64,000 nucleotides of DNA from Paraburkholderia phytofirmans PsJN (GCF_000020125.1 NC_010681.1:4154001-4218000), one strand, 5' to 3'; shown: positions 43,641 to 54,323, counted from the first letter of the stretch. Numbers and translations are program-made. The notes: generated by a model from the sequence alone, not told the origin.

Positions 43641-44652
43641 CCACGTCCCCCACCTCCTCGGCGCGGTGACACGACACCTGGCGGCCATCCACTTCACGCA
43701 GCTTCGGTTCTTCGCTGCGGCAGCGGTCGATCACGTACGGGCAGCGCTGATGAAACGTGCAACCCGACGGCGGATTCAGCGGCGAAGGCATTTCGCCTTG
43801 CAGCTTGATCTTGATCGTGCGATCCGCCTCGAAGATCGACGGCGTGGCCGACATCAGCGCGCGCGTGTACGGATGACGCGGGTTCGAGAAAATCCGCTTC
43901 TTGTCGCCGAGCTCCGCCACGCCGCCGAAGTACATCACCATCACGTCGTCGGCGATATGCTCCACCACCGAGAGGTTGTGCGAGATGAACACGTAGCTGG
44001 TCTTGAACTGTTCCTGCAGATCCATGAACAGATTCAGAATCTGCGCCTGGATCGACACGTCGAGCGCCGATACGGGTTCGTCGGCGACCACGATCTGCGG
44101 GTCGAGAATCATCGCGCGCGCAATCGCCACACGTTGCCGCTGACCGCCGGAGAACATATGCGGATAGCGCTTCGCATGTTCCGGACGCAGGCCGACGGTG
44201 CGCATCATCTGCGCGATCCGTTCGGCGCGCTCGGTCGCGCTCAGTTGCGTGTTGATTGCGAGCGGTTCGCCGAGCGTCTGCTCGACGGTCTTGCGCGGAT
44301 TGAGCGAGGCAAACGGGTTCTGGAACACCATCTGCACGCGCCGGCGCAGCGCTGCGATCTTCGCGTGATCGGCGCCGGCCACGTCTTCACCGTCGATCAG
44401 CAGACGGCCCGCGGAGGGCGCTTCGATCATGGTCAATTGACGCGCGAGCGTCGATTTGCCACAGCCGGATTCGCCAACCACTGCCAGCGTCTTGCCGCGT
44501 TCGAGCGCGAACGAGACTCCGTTGAGCGCCTTCACCGTGCCGGACGCGAACATGCCGCGCTTGACCGTGTAGTAGCGCGCCAATTGCTCCGCGACCAGCA
44601 CGTGGTCGCCCGCATGGTCGGACTGGCGCCGCGTTTCGAGTACTGCGTTCAT
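43633..44652 (-). CDS. dppF: dipeptide ABC transporter ATP-binding protein DppF
   Basis: 339 residues. Walker [17 protein letters not shown], signature [20 protein letters not shown] and Walker [16 protein letters not shown], then the oligopeptide C-terminal cysteine motif [20 protein letters not shown] (iron-sulfur or zinc ligands). It energises peptide import with DppD. Start overlaps the dppD stop by three bases in ATGA style; stop overlaps the TraB/GumN start. Confidence 0.95.
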   Translation of the reverse strand: MNAVLETRRQSDHAGDHVLVAEQLARYYTVKRGMFASGTVKALNGVSFALERGKTLAVVGESGCGKSTLARQLTMIEAPSAGRLLIDGEDVAGADHAKIAALRRRVQMVFQNPFASLNPRKTVEQTLGEPLAINTQLSATERAERIAQMMRTVGLRPEHAKRYPHMFSGGQRQRVAIARAMILDPQIVVADEPVSALDVSIQAQILNLFMDLQEQFKTSYVFISHNLSVVEHIADDVMVMYFGGVAELGDKKRIFSNPRHPYTRALMSATPSIFEADRTIKIKLQGEMPSPLNPPSGCTFHQRCPYVIDRCRSEEPKLREVDGRQVSCHRAEEVGDVDA

Positions 44653-45653
44653 CGTGCGCCTCCATGGGTGTGAACGTTGGCGTCGCCGCCCAGGTTCAAA
44701 GGTTTGATGCAGCGCACGCGCGCTACTTCAGCGTGACCTTGCATCGGCGCGAGTGCCGGTCGCGCTTTCAGGCAGTCGTCGACCACGTATTTGCAGCGCG
44801 GCGCGAACAGACACCCTTTGGGACGGTCGTCGCGGCCCGGCACCATGCCCGGCAATGCGGCGAGCCGCACGGCGCCGACATTGTGCTCGGGAATCGCCGC
44901 CAGCAACGCTTCCGTGTACGGATGATGCGGCGCGGCGAAGATGTCCGGCACTTTGTTCGTTTCGATCACTTCGCCAGCGTACATGACCGCGACGCGTTGC
45001 GCGACTTCGGACACCACCGCGAGATCGTGCGAGATCAGCACGAGCGCCATGCCGCGTTCTTTCTGCAGCTTGATCAGCAACTCCATGATCTGCGCCTGGA
45101 TCGTCACGTCGAGCGCGGTGGTCGGTTCGTCGGCGATCAGCAGCTTCGGGTTGCAGGCAATCGCCATGGCGATCATCACGCGCTGGTTCATGCCGCCCGA
45201 CATCTGATGCGGAAACGAACCGATGCGCCCTTTCGGGTCGGGAATGCCGACCTGATCGAGCAGTTCCAGCGCGCGTTTGTCCAACGCGCTGCCGCGCAAG
45301 CCTTCGTGCAGCTTCAGCACTTCCTTGATCTGATAGCCGACGGTGTAACTCGGATTCAGACTGGTGAGCGCGTCCTGAAACACCATGGCGATGTCTTTGC
45401 CGATGATCTTGCGGCGTTCTTTTGCCGATGCCTTCAGCAGGTTCTTGCCGTTGAAGGTGATTTCGTCGGCGGTGACTTTGCCGGGCGCGTCGATCAGGCC
45501 CATCAGCGCCATCATCGTCACGCTCTTGCCCGAGCCCGATTCGCCGACCACGCCGACCACTTCGCCCGGCGCGACATCGAGGTTGATGCGGTCGACAGCG
45601 GGCAGGCCGTTGAAGTTCACCGCCAGATTGCGGATGGTCAATAAGCTAGACAT
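44649..45653 (-). CDS. dppD: dipeptide ABC transporter ATP-binding protein DppD
   Basis: 334 residues. Walker [21 protein letters not shown], signature [20 protein letters not shown], Walker [18 protein letters not shown], and the C-terminal motif [20 protein letters not shown]. It follows dppC with no gap (start 45653, dppC stop 45654-45656), so the genes are translated as one unit. Confidence 0.95.
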   Translation of the reverse strand: MSSLLTIRNLAVNFNGLPAVDRINLDVAPGEVVGVVGESGSGKSVTMMALMGLIDAPGKVTADEITFNGKNLLKASAKERRKIIGKDIAMVFQDALTSLNPSYTVGYQIKEVLKLHEGLRGSALDKRALELLDQVGIPDPKGRIGSFPHQMSGGMNQRVMIAMAIACNPKLLIADEPTTALDVTIQAQIMELLIKLQKERGMALVLISHDLAVVSEVAQRVAVMYAGEVIETNKVPDIFAAPHHPYTEALLAAIPEHNVGAVRLAALPGMVPGRDDRPKGCLFAPRCKYVVDDCLKARPALAPMQGHAEVARVRCIKPLNLGGDANVHTHGGAR

Positions 45654-46571
45654 TTAGGCCATCCTTTTCAGTTTGGGATCGAGTGCGTCGCGCAGCCCGT
45701 CGCCGAGCAGATTGATGGCAAGCACCGAGATCAGGATGGACAAGCCCGGCATGGTGACGATCCACCAGGCGCTGTCGATGTAATCGCGCGCCGAGGCCAG
45801 CATCGCGCCCCACTCCGCCGACGGCGGTTGCACGCCGAGGCCGAGAAAGCCGAGTGCGGCGGCATCGAGAATCGCCGACGAAAAGCCCAAGGTGGCCTGC
45901 ACGATCAACGGCGCGGTGCAGTTCGGCAGCACTTGCGAGAACATCAGGCGCATGGTGCCGGCCCCCGCCACGCGCGAAGCCGTCACGTACTCCTTCTGCA
46001 ACTCGCCCTGCGCCGATGCACGCGTCAAACGCACATAGCCCGGCAGCGCGACGATCGCGATCGCGAGCATTGTATTGACGAGGCCCGGACCGATGATCGC
46101 CACGACAGCGACGGCGAGCAGCAGCGACGGCAGCGCGAGCAGCACGTCCATGATGCGCATGATCGGCGTGTCCGCCCACTTCTCGAAGAAAGCCGCGATC
46201 AGACCGAGCACGACGCCCGGAATCAGCGCGAGCACCACCGAGACGAAGCCGATCCAGAACGACAGCCGCGCGCCGTACATCAGACGCGAGAGGATGTCGC
46301 GGCCCGCTTCGTCGGTGCCGAGAATGAACTTCCAGTTGCCGCCCTCGAGCCAGGCGGGCGGAATCTTCACGAAGTCGCGGTACTGTTCGATCGGACTGTG
46401 CGGCGCGATCAACGGCGCGAAGATCGCGATGAAGATCAGCACGAGCACGATGACGCCGGCGCTGACCGCGCCACGGTTGCGTGAGAAATTCGCCCAGAAT
46501 TCACGGGCGGCGATAGCGCGGCCACTCGGGGGAGTGACCGACTGGGGGACTGCGTTTTGAATGTCTGCCAT
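45654..46571 (-). CDS. dppC: dipeptide ABC transporter permease DppC
   Basis: 305 residues. N-terminal cytoplasmic tail, about six transmembrane helices, and the OppC N-domain PSGRAIAAREFWANFSRNRG. The DppC block LGTDEAGRDILSRLMYGARL and the EAA loop TASRVAGAGTMRLMFSQVLP contact the ATPases. It forms the inner-membrane pore with DppB, six bases upstream. Confidence 0.95.
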   Translation of the reverse strand: MADIQNAVPQSVTPPSGRAIAAREFWANFSRNRGAVSAGVIVLVLIFIAIFAPLIAPHSPIEQYRDFVKIPPAWLEGGNWKFILGTDEAGRDILSRLMYGARLSFWIGFVSVVLALIPGVVLGLIAAFFEKWADTPIMRIMDVLLALPSLLLAVAVVAIIGPGLVNTMLAIAIVALPGYVRLTRASAQGELQKEYVTASRVAGAGTMRLMFSQVLPNCTAPLIVQATLGFSSAILDAAALGFLGLGVQPPSAEWGAMLASARDYIDSAWWIVTMPGLSILISVLAINLLGDGLRDALDPKLKRMA

Positions 46572-46577
46572 TTCGGT

Positions 46578-47588
46578 TTACCTCGTATGGCGGATGCGCG
46601 GGTTCAGCACGCCGTACAACAAATCGACGACGAGGTTCACGACGATCACCAGCGTGGCGATCATCAGAATACCGCCCTGCACCACCGGGTAGTCGCGCCG
46701 GCCGATCGCGTCGATCAGCCACTTGCCGATACCCGGCCACGAAAACAGCGTCTCGGTCAGCACCGCGCCCGCGAGCAGCGTGCCCACCTGCAGACCGATC
46801 ACCGTCACCACCGGAATCAGCGCATTGCGCAACGCATGCACGACGATCACGCGCCCCGGCGACAAGCCCTTCGCGCGCGCGGTGCGAATGTAGTCCTCAC
46901 GCAGCACTTCGAGCATCGACGAACGCGTCATGCGCGCGATCACCGCCAGCGGAATCGTGCCGAGCACGATAGCCGGCAGGATCAGGTGACTGAGCGCGGA
47001 TTTGAACGCGCCTTCGTCGGTGGACATCATTGCGTCGATCAGCATGAAGCCGGTCACGTGCGGAATGTCGTATTCGACCGCGATGCGGCCGGACACCGGC
47101 GTCCAGCCGAGCTTCACGGAGAACACCATGATGAGGATCAAGCCCCACCAGAAGATCGGCATCGAGTAGCCGGTCAGGGCCGTGCCCATCACGCCGTGGT
47201 CGACCACCGTGCCGCGCCGCAAGGCCGCGAACACGCCCGCAGGCAAGCCGACGATCAGTGCGAACAGCATCGCGCAGATCGACAGTTCGACGGTGGCGGG
47301 AAAGCGTGCGAGGAATTCGCCCATCACGCTGGTGTTGGTGATGATCGAGGTGCCGAGGTCGCCGTGCAACGCACGCCCAATGTAGTGGACGTACTGCATG
47401 GGCAGGGATTCGTCGAGCCCGAGCCGGTGCATTGCCGCGGCGTGCATGGCGGGATCGACGCCGCGCTCGCCCATCATCACTTCGATGGGGTCGCCCGGTA
47501 TCAGGTGAATCAGCGCAAACGCGAGGATCGTGATGCCGATGAAAGTCGGAATCACCATGCCGATGCGGCGCAAAACAAAGCGGAACAT
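46578..47588 (-). CDS. dppB: dipeptide ABC transporter permease DppB
   Basis: 336 residues with about six transmembrane helices. Typical start MFRFVLRRIGMVIPTFIGIT, the conserved HLIPGDPIEVMMGERGVDPA, and the EAA loop YIRTARAKGLSPGRVIVVHA. It is separated from dppA by 138 bases containing a hairpin with a T-run, so its expression is probably a fraction of that of dppA. Confidence 0.95.
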   Translation of the reverse strand: MFRFVLRRIGMVIPTFIGITILAFALIHLIPGDPIEVMMGERGVDPAMHAAAMHRLGLDESLPMQYVHYIGRALHGDLGTSIITNTSVMGEFLARFPATVELSICAMLFALIVGLPAGVFAALRRGTVVDHGVMGTALTGYSMPIFWWGLILIMVFSVKLGWTPVSGRIAVEYDIPHVTGFMLIDAMMSTDEGAFKSALSHLILPAIVLGTIPLAVIARMTRSSMLEVLREDYIRTARAKGLSPGRVIVVHALRNALIPVVTVIGLQVGTLLAGAVLTETLFSWPGIGKWLIDAIGRRDYPVVQGGILMIATLVIVVNLVVDLLYGVLNPRIRHTR

Positions 47589-47612
47589 GGTTCGTCCCTA
47601 TGGTCTTGGTGA

Positions 47613-47658
47613 AGAAAAAACGCAACCGGCGACGAGGGCTCGTGACCCCGGTCGCCGG
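47613..47658 (-). terminator. hairpin with T-run between dppA and dppB, partial terminator
   Basis: On the minus strand CCGGCGAC and GTCGCCGG form an eight-base stem with a 17-base loop, followed by TTGCGTTTTTT. It sits in the middle of the operon, where a leaky stop is commonly used to give more binding protein than permease. Confidence 0.6.
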
Positions 47659-47726
47659 ACCATTTCGACCAGTTTTCTAACCGTGCGAAAAGCGTACTGC
47701 GCGAATTTTACGACTAGCTCGACGAA

Positions 47727-49355
47727 TTACTTGATGCTGACGCCGTCGAAACGCGCATAGCCGAGCGGTTCGATACGCATATCCACCACCTTCTTGCTGA
47801 CAGGCTGGTAGACCGTGGAGTGAGCGATCGGCGAGAACGGCAGTTGCTGCGCGAAGATCTGCTGCGCCTGCATGTAAGCCGTCGTGCGCGCGCCCTGATC
47901 GGACGTGACGCGGCCCTTCTGGATCAGGTCGTCGAACGGCTTGTAGCACCACTTCGAGAAGTTGTTGCCGTTCACCGCTTCGCAGCCGAGCAGCGTGCCG
48001 AGCCAATTGTCCGGATCGCCGTTGTCGCCGGTCCAGCCGATCAGCATCGTGTCGTCCTCACCTGCGTGAGCGCGCTTGATGTACTCGCCCCACTCATACG
48101 TGACGATCTTCGCCTTCACGCCGATCTTGGCCCAATCGGCCTGGATCATTTCCGCCATCAGGCGGGCGTTCGGGTTGTAGGCGCGTTGCACCGGCATCGC
48201 CCACAGCGTGATGTCAAAGCCGTTCGGATAGCCAGCCTTGGCCAGCAGCGCCTTGGCCTTGTCCGTATCGTAGGCCGCGCCCTTCAGGTTCTTGTCGTAC
48301 GACCATTGGGTCGGCGGCATCGGATTCGTGGCGGCCTGGCCTGCGCCCTGGTACACGGAGTCGATGATCGCCTTCTTGTTGATCGCCATGTCGAGCGCCT
48401 GACGCACTTCGACCTTGTCGACCGGCTTGTGCGACACGTTGTACGCGAGGTAGCCGAGGTTGAAGCCCGGTTGCGACGGCATTGCGATGTTCGCTTCAGC
48501 CTTCAGCGGCGCGATATCGGCCGGACGCGGATAGCTCATCACCTGGCATTCGTCGCGCTTGATCTTCTGCACGCGCACGCCGGCGTCCGGCGTGATCGAG
48601 AAGATCAGCTTCGAGATCTTCACCGTGTTCGGCTTCCAGTAATCCGGATTGCCGTCGAAGCGGATCGTTGCATCTTTCGTGTAGCTCTTGAAAATGAACG
48701 GGCCCGTGCCGACCGGGAACTGGTTGATGTCGGCGGCCTTGCCGGCTTTCATCAACTGGTCGCCGTATTCGCTCGACAGGATCGACGCGTATTCCATTGC
48801 CAGATTCTGGATGAACGGCGCGTTGACTTCCTTCAGCGTGAACTTGACCGTGTACGGATCGACCTTTTCGACGCCGGTGATCAGCTTGTCGAGGCCCATG
48901 TCCGTGAAGTACGGGAACTGGACCGGGTAAGCCTTATGAAAGGCCGAGTTCGGGTCCAGCATGCGCTGGAACGTGAACACGACGTCGTCCGCGTTGAATT
49001 CGCGCGTCGGCTTGAAGAACGAGGTGGTCTGGAACTTCACGCCATGACGCAGATGGAACGTGTACGTCTTGCCGTCCGCGGACACATCCCACTTTTCCGC
49101 AAGGCCCGGTTCGACCTTGGTGCCGCCGCGTTCGAATTCGACGAGACGGTTGTAGACGGTGAACGTATTGGCCGTGAAATCGGTGCCCGTGGTGTATTGG
49201 GCAGGATCAAAACCCGCAGGGCTGCCTTCTGAGCAGTAGACCAGGGTTTTATTCGGAATCTCGGCGCGCGCGACACTTGCGCCCACCATCGATGCCGCTG
49301 CAGCTGCGACGAGCGTCGTAACACGCGCGGCGCGCAACAGATTGTTTTGCTTCAT
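47727..49355 (-). CDS. dppA: dipeptide-binding protein DppA, copy nearest dppB
   Basis: 542 residues. A signal peptide (LVAAAAASMVGASVARA) precedes mature EIPNKTLVYCSEGSPAGFDP; the family 5 binding-protein core includes WDVSADGKTYTFHLRHGVKF and PTREFNADDVVFTFQRMLDP. The start ATG has GGAGGAAAC upstream. It captures dipeptides in the periplasm for DppBCDF; some members also bind heme or delta-aminolevulinate. The upstream gene encodes a closely similar second DppA, indicating tandem duplication. Confidence 0.95.
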   Translation of the reverse strand: MKQNNLLRAARVTTLVAAAAASMVGASVARAEIPNKTLVYCSEGSPAGFDPAQYTTGTDFTANTFTVYNRLVEFERGGTKVEPGLAEKWDVSADGKTYTFHLRHGVKFQTTSFFKPTREFNADDVVFTFQRMLDPNSAFHKAYPVQFPYFTDMGLDKLITGVEKVDPYTVKFTLKEVNAPFIQNLAMEYASILSSEYGDQLMKAGKAADINQFPVGTGPFIFKSYTKDATIRFDGNPDYWKPNTVKISKLIFSITPDAGVRVQKIKRDECQVMSYPRPADIAPLKAEANIAMPSQPGFNLGYLAYNVSHKPVDKVEVRQALDMAINKKAIIDSVYQGAGQAATNPMPPTQWSYDKNLKGAAYDTDKAKALLAKAGYPNGFDITLWAMPVQRAYNPNARLMAEMIQADWAKIGVKAKIVTYEWGEYIKRAHAGEDDTMLIGWTGDNGDPDNWLGTLLGCEAVNGNNFSKWCYKPFDDLIQKGRVTSDQGARTTAYMQAQQIFAQQLPFSPIAHSTVYQPVSKKVVDMRIEPLGYARFDGVSIK

Positions 49356-49576
49356 GTTTCCTCCAGGTTCGTGGCCGGCTCCCGCCAGCGTAGCGCGATA
49401 TTACTTGAGCTTGGCTCACAGCACCAAGCGGAGGAAATTCCTGGTGTTGCGATCGGAGTTAGCGCTTCAGCGGTTACTCCGATCCCACGCAGCGCGGACG
49501 ATCGGAAACCCTTCGGGCGTCAGGGCGGCCGCACGCCGGCGCTGGCCGGGCATGCGGCTCTAGAGGGCTGTCTCAG

Positions 49577-49594
49577 CAAAAAACGGCCCGCCGT
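49577..49594 (-). terminator. short terminator overlapping the end of the second dppA
   Basis: On the minus strand ACGG-CGGG-CCGT is followed by TTTTT, just after the stop of the upstream dppA copy. The stem is short, so it is probably weak. It would partly uncouple the two dppA genes. Confidence 0.45.
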
Positions 49595-49596
49595 CC

Positions 49597-51243
49597 TTAC
49601 TTCAGGCCCACGTTCATGAATTGCGTCGGGCCGAACGGGTCTACCTTGAAGCCGGTAACATCTTTGCTGATCGGCTGATAGACCGTCGAGTGAGCGATCG
49701 GCGTGAACGGGACTTGATCCTTGAAAATTTCCTGAGCTTCGGTGTAAGCCTTGGTGCGCTCCGCCAGATCCGTCGTGCCGCGCCCCTTTTTGATCAGGTC
49801 GTCATACGGTTTGTAGCACCATTTGGAAAAGTTACTGCCGTTCACCGCGTCGCACCCGAGCAGCACGCCGAGCCAGTTATCCGGATCGCCGTAATCGCCC
49901 GTCCAGCCGATCAGCATGGCTTCATGCTCGCCAGCATGGCCGCGGCGAATATATTCACCCCACTCGTAAGTGGTGATCTTCACCTTCACGCCGATCTTCG
50001 CCCAATCGGATTGCAGCATTTCCGCCATCAGCCGCGCATTCGGGTTATAGGGCCGTTGAACCGGCATCGCCCAGAGCGTCAAATCGAAGCCGTCCGGATA
50101 ACCTGCCTGTTTCAACAGTGCCTTGGCTTTTTCCGTGTCGTATGGAGCATCCTTCAGATTCTTGTCATAGCCCCACTGGGTCGGCGGCATGGGGTTGGTC
50201 GCCGCTTGTCCGGCACCCTGATACACCGACTCGATAATCGCTTTCTTATTGATCGACATATCGAGCGCGCGGCGCACCAGCACGTTGTCGAGCGGCTTCT
50301 TGGTAGTGTTGTAGGCAATAAAGCCGAGATTGAAACCGACCTGATTGGGGACGACGAGCGACGCGTCGGCTTTGGCTTGCGGAATATCAGCGGGACGCGG
50401 ATACGACATGACCTGGCATTCGCCGCGCTTCAGTTTCTGCAGACGCACGGCCGGATCGACGGTAATCGCAAATATCAGTTTGCCGACTTTGACGACACCC
50501 GGCTTCCAGTAATCCGGATTACCGTCGAAGCGAATCGTGTCGTCTTTCGTATAGCTTCGGAAAATAAACGGACCCGTGCCGACCGGATATTGATTGATAT
50601 CCGACGCCTTACCCGCTTTCAATAACTGATCGCCGTACTCAGCCGAGATAATCGACGCGAACGGCATGGCGATCTGCTGTAAAAACGGCGCATCGACTTC
50701 TTTCAGCGTGAATTTCACGGTGTACGGATCGACCGCTTCGACCTTCGCGATGTTCTTGGCGAGGCCGAGATCGGTGAAATACGGGAACGGCACCGAGTAC
50801 GCTTTGCGGAACGGCTGCTCGGGATCGAGCATGCGCTGATAGGTGAAGACGACGTCGTCGGCGTTGAATTCGCGCGTCGGCTTGAAGAACGACGTGGTCT
50901 GGAACTTCACGCCGTGGCGCAAATGAAACGTATAGGTGAGCCCGTCAGGCGATACATCCCATTTTTCGGCGAGGCCCGGTTCGATATCCGTGCTGCCGTG
51001 CGCGAACTCGATCAGCCGGTTGTAGACCGTGTACGACGCCGCGCTGAACTCGACGCTGGTGGTGTATTGCGCACTGTCGAAGCCCGCCGGACTGCCCTCG
51101 GAGCAGAACACGAGCGTCTTGTCGGGCAACTTGGCCGCGTCGGCGACGGCGGGCAGCAGCGCGGCGCTCAGAACCGTACAGGCGCTCAGCACTGGAAGGC
51201 AGGTTTGGCGAACTGCAAACAGCAACTTGGGTACCGTCATCAC
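49597..51243 (-). CDS. dppA: dipeptide-binding protein DppA, second tandem copy
   Basis: 548 residues. A signal peptide ending VADA is followed by KLPDKTLVFCSEGSPAGFDS. Long stretches match the other copy exactly, such as YTFHLRHGVKFQTTSFFKPT and REFNADDVVFT, while the region 40-75 and loops differ (SVEFSAASYTVYNRLIEF against GTDFTANTFTVYNRLVEF). The difference suggests that ligand choice has diverged. The next start codon (MTVPK, 51240) is an alternative. It is the first gene of the dpp cluster, with the terminator of metF 240 bases upstream. Confidence 0.95.
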   Translation of the reverse strand: MMTVPKLLFAVRQTCLPVLSACTVLSAALLPAVADAAKLPDKTLVFCSEGSPAGFDSAQYTTSVEFSAASYTVYNRLIEFAHGSTDIEPGLAEKWDVSPDGLTYTFHLRHGVKFQTTSFFKPTREFNADDVVFTYQRMLDPEQPFRKAYSVPFPYFTDLGLAKNIAKVEAVDPYTVKFTLKEVDAPFLQQIAMPFASIISAEYGDQLLKAGKASDINQYPVGTGPFIFRSYTKDDTIRFDGNPDYWKPGVVKVGKLIFAITVDPAVRLQKLKRGECQVMSYPRPADIPQAKADASLVVPNQVGFNLGFIAYNTTKKPLDNVLVRRALDMSINKKAIIESVYQGAGQAATNPMPPTQWGYDKNLKDAPYDTEKAKALLKQAGYPDGFDLTLWAMPVQRPYNPNARLMAEMLQSDWAKIGVKVKITTYEWGEYIRRGHAGEHEAMLIGWTGDYGDPDNWLGVLLGCDAVNGSNFSKWCYKPYDDLIKKGRGTTDLAERTKAYTEAQEIFKDQVPFTPIAHSTVYQPISKDVTGFKVDPFGPTQFMNVGLK

Positions 51244-51483
51244 GTTCTCCGCACAGCAGCCACGTCAGCTGCGCTTTGATCATAGACAGCACAAAAATCG
51301 GGTTCAATGAGGGCTTACGCGCCGCAAGTTGCATTCGCGCGGGCGTGTTTATTGCGTTGCAGCAGCCGCTGCTGCGGTCGCGCAAGCACGGAATCCGCGG
51401 TTTTGGCTTCGTTCGCGTGGCGCTCGGCCGGCACCCCTATGAGGCTCGCGCCGCCCGCCGCCGCGCCATTCGTCGCGCGAAAA

Positions 51484-51516
51484 AAAACCGCGCGGCCAAA
51501 CGCGCCGCGCGGTTTT
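51484..51516. terminator. bidirectional rho-independent terminator after metF
   Basis: Perfect 12-base stem AAAACCGCGCGG / CCGCGCGGTTTT, nine-base loop, with A- and T-runs on both sides. It ends the ahcY-metF operon on the minus strand, 24 bases past metF. Confidence 0.92.
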
Positions 51517-51540
51517 TCGTCTCCACGACGTGATGCGAGC

Positions 51541-52371
51541 TTAAACGGCCAGCCGTTCGCAGATCGCTTTCGTCGCCGCCGCACCGTTCAGCGTGTAGAA
51601 GTGCAGGCCCGGCACTTTGACGTCGATCAGACGCCCGCACAGGTCCGTCACCACATCCAGCCCGAACGCGCGAATCGACTCACGGTCGTCGCCGAAGCTT
51701 TCCAGCCGCCGAGCGATCCAGCGTGGCACTTCAGCGCCGCACATCTCCGAGAAACGCATCAGTTGCGAGAAGTTCGTGATCGGCATGATGCCCGGCACGA
51801 TCGGCACATCGACGCCGAGTTTCCGTGCGTCGTCGACGAAACGGAAGTACGCGTCCGCGTTGAAGAAGTACTGCGTAATCGCCGAATTGGCGCCGGCCTT
51901 CACCTTGCGGGCGAAGTTGTCCAGATCGTGACGCGGCGAGCGCGACTGCGGATGGTATTCCGGATAGCCGGCCACCTCGATCCAGAACCAGTCGCCGAAT
52001 TCGGCGCGGATAAAGCTCACCAGTTCCGACGCGTAACGCAACTCGCCGACCTCGCCCATGCCGGACGGCAGATCGCCGCGCAGCGCGACGATATGGCGGA
52101 TGCCATGCGCGCGGTATTCGGTGAGAATCGCGCGCAGGCTCTCTTTCGACGAGCCGATGCACGACACGTGCGGCGCCGCCTCGAGCCCTTCCTTCGCCAT
52201 TTCGACGACGGTATCGAGCGTGCCCTGTTGCGTCGAGCCGCCGGCGCCGAACGTGACGGACATGAACTTGGGCTTGAGCGTGACAAGTTGTGCGCGCGTG
52301 GCGCGCAGCTTGTCGACGCCTTCCTGCGTTTTCGGCGGGAAGAATTCGAATGATAGTTCGATCGGGTTCAT
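51541..52371 (-). CDS. metF: methylenetetrahydrofolate reductase
   Basis: 276 residues. TIM-barrel flavoenzyme: SFEFFPPKTQEGVDKLRATR at the N-terminus, FMSVTFGAGGSTQQGTLDTV, HIVALRGDLPSGMGEVGEL and NSAITQYFFNADAYFRFVDD. It reduces 5,10-methylene-THF to 5-methyl-THF, the methyl donor for methionine synthase. Third gene of the SAH-riboswitch operon; the start lies 11 bases after the stop of the holin-like gene. Confidence 0.97.
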   Translation of the reverse strand: MNPIELSFEFFPPKTQEGVDKLRATRAQLVTLKPKFMSVTFGAGGSTQQGTLDTVVEMAKEGLEAAPHVSCIGSSKESLRAILTEYRAHGIRHIVALRGDLPSGMGEVGELRYASELVSFIRAEFGDWFWIEVAGYPEYHPQSRSPRHDLDNFARKVKAGANSAITQYFFNADAYFRFVDDARKLGVDVPIVPGIMPITNFSQLMRFSEMCGAEVPRWIARRLESFGDDRESIRAFGLDVVTDLCGRLIDVKVPGLHFYTLNGAAATKAICERLAV

Positions 52372-52382
52372 GATTCAGTGTG

Positions 52383-52736
52383 TCAACCGAGACTGCGGTT
52401 GCCGAAAATAAGCGCGGACAGCAGCCAGGAAACGATGCTGTACAGAATCGAGCCGATGAACGCCGACCAGAAACCCGACACTTCGAAGCCCTTCAGCAGC
52501 GACGCGCACAGCCAGAAGCACAGCGCATTGACCACCAGAATGAAGAGTCCGAGCGTGAGGATCGTGACGGGCAGCGTCAGCAGGATCAGCACCGGCCGCA
52601 GGACCGTGTTGATCAACCCGAGCACCACCGCGACGATCAATGCGGTGCCGAAACTGCGGATATGAATCGACGGAACGAGGTAGGTGATGATCAGGAGCGC
52701 AAGCGCATTGATCAGCCAGGTCAGCAGCAAGGTCAT
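52383..52736 (-). CDS. phage-holin-family (DUF/Phage_holin_4_2) membrane protein
   Basis: 117 residues with four hydrophobic segments (LLLTWLINALALLIITYLVP, TALIVAVVLGLINTVLRPVL, LPVTILTLGLFILVVNALCF, WSAFIGSILYSIVSWLLSAL). The block LGLINTVLRPVLILLTLPVT is the family signature. These small proteins are chromosomal homologues of holin-like membrane proteins; the role is unknown. It sits between ahcY and metF in many Burkholderia, a conserved but unexplained link to the methyl cycle. Confidence 0.88.
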   Translation of the reverse strand: MTLLLTWLINALALLIITYLVPSIHIRSFGTALIVAVVLGLINTVLRPVLILLTLPVTILTLGLFILVVNALCFWLCASLLKGFEVSGFWSAFIGSILYSIVSWLLSALIFGNRSLG

Positions 52737-52865
52737 GTAGAGCTCCTTCGGCAGGATGTCCGATAACGGGAAAAGCGCGTAAAGCGGCGGGCATGGCGGA
52801 CAAAGCGGCGCATCATGCGCCGCCCTGTCGTCAAACTGTCATGCGGTCAAACCGCCGCGACGCGC

Positions 52866-54290
52866 TTAATAGCGGTAGTGGTTCGGCTTGAACGGACCAT
52901 TCTTGTCGACGCCGATGTAGCCGGCCTGATCGTCCGACAGCACGGTCAGGTTCGCGCCGATGCGCGCCAGATGCAGGCGTGCGACTTTCTCGTCCAGATG
53001 CTTCGGCAGCACGTACACCTTGTTCTCGTACTTCTCGCCTTGCGTGAACAGTTCGATCTGCGCGAGCGTCTGGTTCGTGAACGAGTTCGACATCACGAAC
53101 GACGGGTGGCCCGTCGCGCAACCCAGGTTCACGAGGCGGCCTTCAGCCAGCAGGATCACGCGCTTGCCGTCCGGGAAAATGATGTGGTCGACTTGCGGCT
53201 TGATGTTGTCCCACTGGTACTGGCGGGTCGACGCAACGTCGATTTCCGAATCGAAGTGCCCGATGTTGCAGACGATCGCGTTGTGACGCATCGCCTTCAT
53301 GTGGTCGTGGCCGATCACGTGGTAGTTGCCGGTTGCCGTCACGAAGATGTCGGCCTTGTCCGCCGCGTATTCCATGGTCACGACACGATAGCCTTCCATC
53401 GCCGCCTGCAGTGCGCAGATCGGATCGATTTCGGTGACCCACACGGTCGCGCCCAGACCGCGCAGCGATTGCGCGCAGCCCTTGCCCACGTCGCCGTAAC
53501 CGGCGACCACGGCGATCTTGCCCGCGATCATCACGTCGGTCGCGCGCTTGATGCCGTCGACCAGCGACTCACGGCAGCCATACAGATTGTCGAACTTCGA
53601 CTTGGTGACCGAGTCGTTGACGTTGATCGCCGGGAACGGCAGACGGCCTTCTTTTTCCATCTGATACAGACGGTGCACGCCGGTCGTGGTTTCTTCCGTC
53701 ACGCCCTGGATGTGCGCGAGGCGCGTGGAGTACCATGTCGGGTCCGCGTCGAGGTGCGAGGCGATCGACTTGTACAGCGCGACTTCTTCTTCATTCGTCG
53801 GCTTCGAGATCACCGAGCGGTCTTTTTCCGCCTTCGAACCGAGGATCAGCAGCAACGTGGCATCGCCGCCATCGTCGAGGATCATGTTGGCGAATTCGCC
53901 GTTCGGCCATTCGAAAATGCGGTGCGAGAATTCCCAGTACTCGTCGAGCGATTCGCCCTTGAATGCGAACACCGGCGTGCCGGCCTTGGCGATCGCCGCG
54001 GCGGCGTGATCCTGCGTCGAGAAGATGTTGCACGACGCCCAGCGCACGTCCGCGCCGAGCGCGGTCAGCGTTTCGATCAGCACGCCGGTCTGGATGGTCA
54101 TGTGCAGCGAACCTGCAATGCGCGCGCCTTTCAGCGGTTGCTGCGCCTTGTACTCTTCGCGCGTCTGCACGAGACCGGGCATTTCCGTCTCGGCAATGTT
54201 GAGTTCCTTGCGGCCCCAGTCGGCAAGCGACATGTCGGCAACAACGAAGTCCTGGGAATTTTTGGAATCGATAACAGCGGCGTTCATCAC
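52866..54290 (-). CDS. ahcY: adenosylhomocysteinase
   Basis: 474 residues, the long bacterial form. NAD-dependent hydrolysis of S-adenosylhomocysteine to adenosine and homocysteine. Visible: [24 protein letters not shown] start (here [20 protein letters not shown]), [14 protein letters not shown], the NAD motif [20 protein letters not shown], and the C-terminal [15 protein letters not shown] with Lys and Tyr at the conserved end. AAGGAGGG precedes the start. It follows an SAH riboswitch at 54324-54455. Confidence 0.98.
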   Translation of the reverse strand: MMNAAVIDSKNSQDFVVADMSLADWGRKELNIAETEMPGLVQTREEYKAQQPLKGARIAGSLHMTIQTGVLIETLTALGADVRWASCNIFSTQDHAAAAIAKAGTPVFAFKGESLDEYWEFSHRIFEWPNGEFANMILDDGGDATLLLILGSKAEKDRSVISKPTNEEEVALYKSIASHLDADPTWYSTRLAHIQGVTEETTTGVHRLYQMEKEGRLPFPAINVNDSVTKSKFDNLYGCRESLVDGIKRATDVMIAGKIAVVAGYGDVGKGCAQSLRGLGATVWVTEIDPICALQAAMEGYRVVTMEYAADKADIFVTATGNYHVIGHDHMKAMRHNAIVCNIGHFDSEIDVASTRQYQWDNIKPQVDHIIFPDGKRVILLAEGRLVNLGCATGHPSFVMSNSFTNQTLAQIELFTQGEKYENKVYVLPKHLDEKVARLHLARIGANLTVLSDDQAGYIGVDKNGPFKPNHYRY

Positions 54291-54323
54291 GCCCTCCTTT
54301 CTAAGTAGTGACTAGAAATTTGA

